Shown: positions 32,627 through 39,812 of the stretch, piece after piece
How the letters are laid out: each line of letters starts with the position of its first letter
Numbering within the stretch: the first letter of the stretch is position 1
Assembly: GCF_000614025.1 (NCBI RefSeq)
Contig: NZ_BAKF01000019.1
Location: forward strand, 1-43,629
Reading direction: 5' to 3'
Source: Prevotella aurantiaca JCM 15754
Lineage (GTDB): Bacteria > Bacteroidota > Bacteroidia > Bacteroidales > Bacteroidaceae
DNA length: 43,629 nt
The notes under the pieces: model-generated
The model's input: the letters and a program-made list of their open reading frames with translations, nothing else
Told to the model about the DNA's origin: nothing
Database searches by the model: none
Translations under genes and position numbers: made by a program

Positions 32627-34201
32627 TTATCGTACGATTACCTTTTCAGACTTAATTTTTCCATCAGACATTCTGACGCTCTTAATATAGATACCCTTAG
32701 TTGGTTTTGCAATTCTGCGACCACTTAAGTCGGTATAGAAAGGTTTTTCGTTCGAAACCTCGCTAACGCCATTTATGCTCGAAACAACTGTACCATCGTT
32801 GTAAACAATATCGGTAGCAAGTCGTGTGTTTCCATCTTGATAGAATGCTTGTACACCAATGCGTTTTGGATTTTCGTAAAGTATAACTCCGTGAGAGTTG
32901 CCATAATTCTCGAAGTCGTAACGGCCCTTTTCAGCAAAATCAATAGGTATATCTACCATATCAGCATTCAACCATGGATATTTAGCAGGGGTAAATGTGT
33001 AGATTTTATCGTCAAAATAAATATTGTAATATACCTTTTTGGTGTTCATAAAACTATTGTTCACATTATATCTGTCCACATTAAATACAAATCTTTTTCT
33101 GTCGCCCATATCTTGTAATGCATAAATTACAGGATTTTTAGGTTTGCCAACATTTTCTGTCCATGTGCGGAATCCAGGTGTCATCATAACTTGCATTTCT
33201 AAAGCTATAAGACGATAACCATAATTGGCTAAGAAACCGCTTTTGTTACAATTGAAAGATTGATTGCTGCGGTCGTAATCGAAACTGATTGATTGTAACG
33301 ACTTATAATCGGTTGTTCCTTCTTCCGAATTATAACTTACATCGGCAGGCATTACCCATTTATAAGCATTTTTTGTAGGGAAGAGTCCCATAAATTGTGC
33401 GTTATTGAAAACGATTTTATCGCCCTTAATGTCTCCTCTTACCCAAGCATCAGGCACATCAGCATCTATATTGTTTACATAAACATAGTCGCCTTCAAAA
33501 ACTACTTCCGACATGCGCTCAAATTTTTCCTTACCACCGTAGTTGTACGAGAAGATATAATTCTTCATATTCTCGGTAGACGACGGAGCCATATTTTTAT
33601 AATGGCTAACGGTAGATGAAGAAATTAAATCGCCAATACCATTCCAGCTTCCATCAGAATTAGTCATACCGATAAGAACATCTTTTTCTGTCTTGATTAG
33701 CGAATCGTTTCGCCAGATGAATTTTACAGTTTGCGATTTTTCATCTTTTACATATTGGTTGTTACCATCAACAACTTCGAAGTTCATTCTTGTAGCATAG
33801 TATTTTACGTCGAGATCGTTGATGAAGATAAGTTGTGGAAGTTCAACGGCAATTGTATCTCCAACAGTTTTATGACCTTTAAGCCAAGAATTTGTTGGGA
33901 AGAAAGTCATAGGGTTTTGAATGTAAAACGTACCATCATCAGCAATAACCATGTCGCGTGCTGTTCCGTCTTTCTTGCCATCGAATATAAGTCCCCACAT
34001 AGAATAAAATCCTTCTGCATAACAATAAAGGTTCTTATAAAGCTTTCCTGCTGGTTGCTTTACAATCATTTCTTCATTATCTGCGGCTTTTGCAATTCTG
34101 TTTGGTTGATTAGAAACTTTTCCCCACGCATTTTGGTTTTGGGCTTGCAAACTCATCATTGCTAACAATGAGCCGCAAATAAGAGTAATAGGTCTTTTCA
34201 T
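32627..34201 (-). CDS. Secreted protein with probable type IX sorting tail
   Basis: 524 aa. Signal peptide KRPITLICGSLLAMMSLQAQ. The body is beta-rich with many Asn/Asp/Tyr turns and several repeated strand pairs; no enzyme motif is visible. The C-terminal 35 residues (FYTDLSGRRIAKPTKGIYIK and the ending KIKSEKVIVR) match the layout of type IX secretion sorting domains in Prevotella and Porphyromonas: an L-x-G-R-x motif, a K-G-I-Y-I strand and a final basic strand. It is probably exported through the outer membrane and anchored or released there. Own promoter (34256-34264) and own terminator. Confidence 0.72.
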   Translation of the reverse strand: MKRPITLICGSLLAMMSLQAQNQNAWGKVSNQPNRIAKAADNEEMIVKQPAGKLYKNLYCYAEGFYSMWGLIFDGKKDGTARDMVIADDGTFYIQNPMTFFPTNSWLKGHKTVGDTIAVELPQLIFINDLDVKYYATRMNFEVVDGNNQYVKDEKSQTVKFIWRNDSLIKTEKDVLIGMTNSDGSWNGIGDLISSSTVSHYKNMAPSSTENMKNYIFSYNYGGKEKFERMSEVVFEGDYVYVNNIDADVPDAWVRGDIKGDKIVFNNAQFMGLFPTKNAYKWVMPADVSYNSEEGTTDYKSLQSISFDYDRSNQSFNCNKSGFLANYGYRLIALEMQVMMTPGFRTWTENVGKPKNPVIYALQDMGDRKRFVFNVDRYNVNNSFMNTKKVYYNIYFDDKIYTFTPAKYPWLNADMVDIPIDFAEKGRYDFENYGNSHGVILYENPKRIGVQAFYQDGNTRLATDIVYNDGTVVSSINGVSEVSNEKPFYTDLSGRRIAKPTKGIYIKSVRMSDGKIKSEKVIVR

Positions 34202-34255
34202 AGAGTTTTGTTTTTAATAATAATAATAATTGTTTTTGCTAATGTAACTTTGTTT

Positions 34256-34264
34256 GCAAATATA
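34256..34264 (-). promoter_or_regulatory. Promoter -7 element of 32627-34201 gene
   Basis: TATATTTGC on the minus strand, 55 bases before the ATG, followed by a T/A-rich leader. Confidence 0.6.
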
Positions 34265-34907
34265 GTTGTTTCATTCTTAACGCTCAAATATTTGAATCAA
34301 AAAAATTGAAAAAATTATAGAAAGAATCTTAGTTGCCATTTGCACACGATGTTTTTGTTTTTCTAAAGAAAAAACTAAAGATGGGTAAAGCATGAAACAT
34401 GGTATTTTATTTTTATTGTGAAAAAAGCATTTGCTGTCAGCCAAAATAAAAAGTTCTGAATAATAAAATAGACAAGATAAAATGCTATGTTTCTCAATGA
34501 AAATGTATTAAGTGTTATGTGTTTTAGTGTTTTTTTTATTTTGTCTGTTGCAATTCTCGCTGAAAAAGGTTAAATTCGCAATGATATAATCAAAATACAA
34601 CAAAGCCAAAATTAGAACATTAATGAAGATATCTGTGAAACACCACACTGCAAGTAAATGCATTTCTTTTCGAAATGTTATAATCCATGCGTTTGGCGTA
34701 CTAAATGTGTGCTTTTGTTTTTCTTTATGGATAAGCTTTTCCAATGTTTTTGTGTTTCTTGCAGAACGTGCCCCGCCCCTAAATAATATACTCAGAGGTG
34801 CTGCCAATAATTTTGCCCTAATGAAGTAAAGCGCAAGTTAAGACCAACCATAACAATCATATTTAGTCAGCAATAATCATTTATTCTAATATTATCATTA
34901 CAAAGTT
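34265..34907. other. Intergenic stretch without supported gene
   Basis: About 640 bases between the divergent secreted-protein and BspA-like genes. Two overlapping frames of about 100 and 68 codons face each other here, but neither has a plausible product or start. I see no RNA gene. Confidence 0.6.
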
Positions 34908-35860
34908 ATGAAGAAACTATTATCTAAGAAAACATTTGCGGCGATTACCGCATTGTTAGCATTTTTCGTCCTACCTACTATGGTTAAGGCACAAACTAAT
35001 GAAGCCTATGCAGTAATGGACAATTCTGCAAAAACTTTAAACTTTTATTACGACACTAACAAGGCTTCGCATACGGAGGGTGTTGTTTATACTTTGCCCG
35101 ATTCTGATACAGGTTATCCAGAATGGTGTTTGGTTTACGACAGAAAAGCCATTACTACAGTAACAATTGATAAATCAATGGCAAAATTCCACCCAGTTAC
35201 TACAAGACTTTGGTTTGATGGTTTTCAGAGTCTTACCACAATCAATGGCATCGAAAATCTTAATACCGACCAAGTTACCAATATGGGAGGAATGTTCTCT
35301 GGTTGCAAAGTCCTGACTTCTCTTGATGTTTCTGCATTCAAAACCGATAAAGTAACTTATATGGACTATCTATTTGATAGTTGCGAATCGTTAAAAACAT
35401 CGATGTTTCTAAGTTTGATACTCGAAGTGCAACAAAAATGTGCTTTATGTTTTATGGTTGCAAAGGCTTAACTTCGCTTGATGTTTCGAGTTTTAACACA
35501 CAACTTGTTGAAGATATGAGTGATATGTTCCACGATTGTGAGGCTTTGACTACAATCTATTGTAATGATACTTGGACATGCGAAATGTCTATCAGCATGT
35601 TTAAAGATTGTAAGCTGCTAAAAGGAGGAGAAAATGGCAGTATTACTTACGATGAAGATAAAATTGATATAACAATGGCGAACCCTACAACTGGCTATTT
35701 TACAAGGAAAGGTTCTACAAATATAGACTTTCAGAAAGCTGAAAACAAGTCTATAAATAATGGTGTTTTTACTTTGCAAGGTGTGCGTTTAGGCGATACT
35801 CTCGATAACTTACAAGCAGGCATTTATATTGTCAATGGCAAGAAGGTAGTAAAGCGATAA
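34908..35860 (+). pseudogene. BspA-like surface protein, frameshifted
   Basis: Signal peptide (KKTFAAITALLAFFVLPTMV, then KAQ), followed by DUF285/BspA leucine-rich units: LTTINGIENLNTDQVTNMGG, MFSGCKVLTSLDVSAFKTDK, then a broken unit after CESLK. The frame is lost at a run of five A (35393-35397) and continues one base off as NIDVSKFDTRSATKMCFMFY, then CKGLTSLDVSSFNTQLVEDM. Adding one A restores a single frame. The C-terminus GVRLGDTLDNLQAGIYIVNG, then KKVVKR is a type IX sorting tail. BspA-like proteins bind host or bacterial surfaces. It may be a real mutation, a phase-variable tract or an assembly error. Confidence 0.8.
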
Positions 35861-35873
35861 GATTTTTATAAAA

Positions 35874-35911
35874 CCTGTGCTTAAATGTGAGAAAACACGA
35901 TTAAGCACAGG
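35874..35911. terminator. Terminator hairpin between convergent genes
   Basis: CCTGTGCTTAA (35874-35884) pairs exactly with TTAAGCACAGG (35901-35911). It lies between the BspA-like gene and the minus-strand gene 35989-36306. Confidence 0.8.
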
Positions 35912-35988
35912 TGTATGTTTGCTTTTAAACTTATATAAAACTTATTTTTTTACCTTTCGAGAGATAAGTTTTTTGTGATAGCGCACAT

Positions 35989-36306
35989 CTATTCTTCGGG
36001 CATTTTGTCGTAATCAAAAGCTCCTCCGTAGCTATCTATCAATTTCTGAGCATATTCATCAGTATTCTCATCAAAATTTTTCACGGCAATCATTCCCAAC
36101 GAATATCTTTTATATAGGTCGAATTTAGTGAATACTTTATTTTCGACGATTATATTTTGCCTTATATCGACAAGCTGATTATAAATTGATAAGTATATAC
36201 CAACCTTTGGAGACATTTCCATTAAGTTTTTGGTCTCTTCAATTGCTAAATCTACAATTTCTCTGTAGTATTTTTTTGTCCTCTTTGTATGTAGTCGAGT
36301 GTACAT
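35989..36306 (-). CDS. Small helical protein, possibly Tsi6-like immunity
   Basis: 105 aa, all helical, no signal. VGIYLSIYNQLVDIRQNIIV (about residues 35-54) and YSLGMIAVKNFDENTDEYAQ resemble the helices of Tsi6-type immunity proteins (S-I-x-x-Q-L-x-x-I, then G-x-x-A-x-x-x-F-x-x-x-D-x-x-Y-A). The family call is tentative. It stands apart from the main immunity array, next to an AT-rich palindrome. Confidence 0.55.
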   Translation of the reverse strand: MYTRLHTKRTKKYYREIVDLAIEETKNLMEMSPKVGIYLSIYNQLVDIRQNIIVENKVFTKFDLYKRYSLGMIAVKNFDENTDEYAQKLIDSYGGAFDYDKMPEE

Positions 36307-36360
36307 TATTTTTTCCTTTAATAACTTCCTTTCTATGATAACGTAGAAACTCTTGTAAGA

Positions 36361-36441
36361 TTATAATAACAAAATAAAATTTATAATAATAAATTTGCAG
36401 TTTTATAATTATAAATTTTTATTTTGTTATTATAAATTTTT
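36361..36441. repeat. AT-rich palindromic element
   Basis: A near-perfect long palindrome: TTATAATAACAAAATAAAA (36361-36379) pairs exactly with 36418-36436, and inner arms extend it. It is the clearest member of the AT-rich family. It lies upstream of the phosphatase gene; the rest of 36307-36679 holds only its promoter. Confidence 0.8.
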
Positions 36442-36581
36442 TGGTTTGCAATTTCCCTTATCTTTTAGGCGTATTAGAGGGTAGAGAATTTTCTTCCTTT
36501 ATCGTTTTTCTCTCCTATTTCTAAACGAGGGAGTATTTATATTTCGACAGCGACAAATAGCCGATATTAGTCAAAAATGTT

Positions 36582-36590
36582 TATCTTTGC
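36582..36590 (+). promoter_or_regulatory. Promoter -7 element of the phosphatase gene
   Basis: TATCTTTGC, a perfect TAnnTTTGC, 90 bases before the ATG. Confidence 0.65.
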
Positions 36591-36679
36591 ACAACGGAAC
36601 AAGGCTGCAAAGTTTTTACTCGGGATAAATGCAGTACAGCATTTGTCCGTTTATCAACTCAAAATAAGATGATAACGAT

Positions 36680-37975
36680 ATGAGAAGACATTATTTTCTG
36701 CTGTGTATGACGTTTTTTCTGTCGTCGCTACTACTATCAGCGCAGTCGTTCAGAAAGGAAATAGATGCTAAACCAGAACTTTCGGCAAGCAATTGTCTTG
36801 CTTATCCCACACCATCGGGACGTTTAACAGCGCCTCCTTCGGGCTATGTTCCTGTGCATATTTCTCACTATGGCAGACATGGTTCTCGTTATTTACTTTC
36901 AGATAACGATTATTTGCGTCCGCTGCGCACACTTGAACGTGCCGATTCTGTAGGAGTTCTTACCGAAAAGGGTAGGGCAACCATGGCGAAATTGCGCAGA
37001 ATGTATGAAGAATCGTATAAAAGATGGGGCGAACTTACTCCTTTGGGTGCTGAACAACATCGCCAAATTGCACGTAGAATGTACGAGCGTTTTCCTTCTG
37101 TTTTTGCCGATTCTGTGTGGGTAGATGCTAAATCTACGGTTGTTATTCGCTGTATTTTGTCGATGGAAAACGAACTTTTAGAACTTCTTCGACATAATCC
37201 ACGCCTGCGCATACGCCACGATGCCAGCGCCCACGATATGTATTACATGAATTTACACGACGAAAACCTCGTACGACAAAGGGAAAACGACGAGGTGAAA
37301 CGGACAATGAAAGATTGGGAGAAACAACATCTGAACTATCAACCACTGATGTCGCGCCTATTTAATAATGCCGATTATGTGGCGAAACGTATCAATGCCG
37401 AACAATTAACAAACGACCTTTTCGGGTTGGCTGGTATTGTTCAGAATTCTGAAATTCGACATTCGCTGTCGCTATACGACCTTTTTACGCCTGATGAACG
37501 CTATTTGTTGTGGCAAAGGGCTAATGTTTGGTGGTATCTTCATTTTGCCGGAGCGCCACAGAACGGAGGAAATCAACCATTCTCGCAGCGAAATTTGTTG
37601 CGCAACATCATCAGCGAGGCCGATTCATGTTTGGCTTTATCCAAACCAAGTGCCACACTTCGTTTTGGACATGAAACGATGGTTATGCCATTGGCTTGTT
37701 TGCTTGACCTTAATAAGAGTTTTGTAAAAACTGCACAAGTAGATAGTCTTGAAGCGTATAACTGGATTGCTTCGCGCATATTTCCAATGGCAGCAAATAT
37801 ACAACTCGTATTTTACAGAAACCCAAAAAATCCGAAAGCTGACTTGCTGGTGAAGGCATTGCTAAACGAAGAAGAAGCTACGATGCCATTACCTGCCACC
37901 TCTACACCTTTTTATTATAGGTGGACTGACTTTAAAAAATTCTACCTTGCCCGATTAAACGCTTACAATCAGTAG
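36680..37975 (+). CDS. Secreted histidine acid phosphatase (phytase/MINPP-like)
   Basis: 431 aa. Signal peptide (HYFLLCMTFFLSSLLLSAQS) for the periplasm. The catalytic RHGSR (residues 66-70, HYGRHGSRYL) holds the histidine that takes up the phosphate, and GHE (330-332, LRFGHETMVMP) gives the proton-donor region that is HAE or HD in relatives. Branch-2 histidine phosphatases remove phosphate from inositol phosphates, sugars or nucleotides; the substrate here is unknown. Length is normal. Base composition is clearly less AT-rich than the immunity array, so this looks like core chromosome. Confidence 0.85.
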   Translation: MRRHYFLLCMTFFLSSLLLSAQSFRKEIDAKPELSASNCLAYPTPSGRLTAPPSGYVPVHISHYGRHGSRYLLSDNDYLRPLRTLERADSVGVLTEKGRATMAKLRRMYEESYKRWGELTPLGAEQHRQIARRMYERFPSVFADSVWVDAKSTVVIRCILSMENELLELLRHNPRLRIRHDASAHDMYYMNLHDENLVRQRENDEVKRTMKDWEKQHLNYQPLMSRLFNNADYVAKRINAEQLTNDLFGLAGIVQNSEIRHSLSLYDLFTPDERYLLWQRANVWWYLHFAGAPQNGGNQPFSQRNLLRNIISEADSCLALSKPSATLRFGHETMVMPLACLLDLNKSFVKTAQVDSLEAYNWIASRIFPMAANIQLVFYRNPKNPKADLLVKALLNEEEATMPLPATSTPFYYRWTDFKKFYLARLNAYNQ

Positions 37976-38038
37976 TAACAATGGTTTTTCTGATTTCATA
38001 AAAGCAACACAACAATCATACAAAAGATAGCAAAAAAA

Positions 38039-38485
38039 ATGGATAAAAAGCAATCAAAAGAAGTGAAAGTAGGGGAAATGTCTGCCGATAATCTTCTTGC
38101 AAAAAACAAGAACGATGATATTGACGATACATTTTGTTATCAGTTGTTTGAAGAAAATTATTTCGATACAGACAAATTGCAGCATCTTATCAACTTCGTT
38201 TCGGCTAAAAAGTTAGACCGAAACGAGGCTGACATATTACAATGGATAATAGAAGGTGTTGATAATTGCTTTATCTATCATCACGACGACAACGATTATT
38301 ATCGCATAACGAACTATTCGAATACCATCGAAGATGCGTGGAACAATCATTGGCGTGCTGAATTAACGGGATCTTTGTCCTAATATTCCAATACCGATAA
38401 GTCCCTTATGGTTTCTGTACAGACAAAGATATACGATGAAATCGTAAAACAATACGGCATATCGGCATACTTTCAAAACAATTAA
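38039..38485 (+). pseudogene. Small acidic protein, interrupted by a stop codon
   Basis: The frame opens at ATG 38039 (KEVKVGEMSADNLLAKNKND) and meets TAA at 38381-38383 after 114 residues. It remains open in the same frame beyond: YSNTDKSLMVSVQTKIYDEI, then VKQYGISAYFQNN to TAA 38483-38485. The product would be about 148 residues. The second part reads like normal protein, so a nonsense mutation is likely. The family is unknown; it is acidic and helical. Alternatively the 114-residue form is complete. Confidence 0.5.
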
Positions 38486-38585
38486 AAAGGATCTTATATT
38501 TTAACGAATGTACATGTAGCTTTCAATAGTATTTTTTGCATTTAAAAGTGTCTAAATAGCAGCGCAAGAATGCCTATTTTACGAC

Positions 38586-38626
38586 ACAAAACCGCCTCTT
38601 TTGAAATTCAAAAGAGGCGGTTTTGT
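38586..38626. terminator. Perfect palindromic terminator
   Basis: Twenty bases (ACAAAACCGCCTCTTTTGAA, 38586-38605) are followed, after one A, by their exact reverse complement (38607-38626). It is G/C-rich in the core with T/A ends, so it can stop transcription from both sides: from 38039 and from the CRISPR array on the minus strand. Nothing else is seen in 38486-38811. Confidence 0.88.
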
Positions 38627-38811
38627 ATTATGTATGTTCTGTGCTTTCTCATGAAAAACCAGATTTCACAATAAACTGATAACGAAATAATTATCAACAG
38701 TTTTGCTTGTGAAAACTATTTCCACTTTTCTTGCCTTTCTCTCTCTCCTTGAAAGGCATGTTTCCTAATTTATTTTTACCCTCCCCATTCTGTACACTTA
38801 CTTGTTAATAA

Positions 38812-39178
38812 GTTGTTTGTGCCTTTCAAACAGAAGGCAGATACAACAATTAGATAACAAAGTATCTTTCGGAGTTCGTTGTTTTTACCTTTCAAACAGA
38901 AGGCAGATACAACATGATTTGAATGATGAATATTTTGAGTGTAGTTGTTTTTACCTTTCAAACAGAAGGCAGATACAACAGCAATCTAAAAACCAAAAGG
39001 AATATGAAAGTTGTTTTTACCTTTCAAACAGAAGGCAGATACAACTCCTCACCGCCATCTGTGCTATCCGTCATAAGTTGTTTTTACCTTTCAAACAGAA
39101 GGCAGATACAACAGAATGAAAATTTATGATGTTATTATAGAGGTTGTTTTTACCTTTCAAACAGAAGGCAGATACAAC
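38812..39178 (-). CRISPR. Type VI-B CRISPR array, six repeats
   Basis: Six 36-nt repeats at 38812, 38878, 38944, 39010, 39077 and 39143, with five spacers of 30, 30, 30, 31 and 30 nt. Read on the minus strand the repeat begins GTTGTATCTGCC and ends GGTAAAAACAAC, the form known for Prevotella Cas13b, whose crRNA has the repeat at the 3' side of the spacer. The copy at 38812-38847 has two changes (G for T and G for A in positions 8 and 10 as printed), marking it as the old, trailer-end repeat. That agrees with minus-strand transcription and a leader side near 39179. Spacers show no match to anything else in the window. Confidence 0.97.
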
Positions 39179-39238
39179 ATACCTAACCTAACTGTCTGAT
39201 TATTATATATTTTATTTCTTTCTTTTCTAATATTCTTC
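39179..39238 (-). promoter_or_regulatory. Candidate CRISPR leader
   Basis: 60 bases between the csx28 stop and the first (newest) repeat. Very T-rich in its csx28-proximal half as printed. No TAnnTTTG element is present, so the array may be read through from csx28/cas13b or from a promoter inside csx28. Confidence 0.4.
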
Positions 39239-39808
39239 TTATGTATTCTCACTATTTAAACATAAATCTCGTTTTTTTAAATTTATATCGTTTCTGATTT
39301 GTATTGAGAGACTCTGATGAATTTCTATCATACTCTTTGCAATCTCTTGTTTACTTATCATTATTTTCTCATCAGGGTTGTTCTTTTCAGCAAGCAGAAG
39401 TTTATGAACAAGGGTTCTATATTTGAATACCAGCAAAATAACCTCTTTCGATAGATAAATACCATTGCCTTTGTTGTATATCTCTTCGGTTAATTCTTTT
39501 ATAAACTTACGTATATTGGCTTGTCTGAAGTAATAAACTTTCTCTTTGCTGCCTTTAGATTGCTCCCATAATAAAATGCAGTCGTCGTTTTCTGTATCAG
39601 TGGTAAACCTAAGCAATTTATAAATGCTTTGGTGTGCCTTTAATATGGCTTCATATTTTGCACGCTCAATATTCTCAATACTCTCTTTATGTAGTTTCTT
39701 GATAGCATAGCGATACGTTAGATAGGCTGCAATAACGATTGGTATAAAACTGCTTATGGTGCTTAACAAGGCAGTAGCCACCTCTTTTGATATTAATGTA
39801 CAATCCAT
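39239..39808 (-). CDS. csx28: Csx28, membrane accessory protein of type VI-B2
   Basis: 189 aa. One N-terminal membrane segment (about residues 12-34, STISSFIPIVIAAYLTYRYA) is followed by a helical domain. Csx28 proteins are known to enhance Cas13b defence and to form a membrane pore. The single membrane segment and its place after a Prevotella Cas13b argue for Csx28, not the multi-spanning Csx27 of type VI-B1. The expected divergent HEPN motif is seen as YRTLVHK (Arg131, His135), with three instead of four residues between Arg and His. It starts 4 bases after the cas13b stop, so it is translated with it. Confidence 0.85.
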   Translation of the reverse strand: MDCTLISKEVATALLSTISSFIPIVIAAYLTYRYAIKKLHKESIENIERAKYEAILKAHQSIYKLLRFTTDTENDDCILLWEQSKGSKEKVYYFRQANIRKFIKELTEEIYNKGNGIYLSKEVILLVFKYRTLVHKLLLAEKNNPDEKIMISKQEIAKSMIEIHQSLSIQIRNDINLKKRDLCLNSENT

Positions 39809-39812
39809 AATC

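Noticed and set aside
34508..34829. Two overlapping frames (99 codons minus strand, 68 codons plus strand) between the divergent secreted-protein genes
   Set aside because: Neither has a plausible start region or protein-like composition, and each shadows the other.
34908..35860. Programmed frameshift in the BspA-like gene
   Set aside because: No slippery heptamer with a downstream structure is evident; a missing base in an A-run is simpler.
38802..39119. Open frame of 105 codons with repeated YLSNRRQIQ units
   Set aside because: It is produced by the CRISPR repeats read on the plus strand; the periodicity is exactly the repeat-spacer unit.
39239..39808. Csx27 as the identity of the cas13b neighbour
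   Set aside because: Csx27 has several membrane segments; here only one N-terminal segment is visible, and Prevotella Cas13b loci usually carry csx28.
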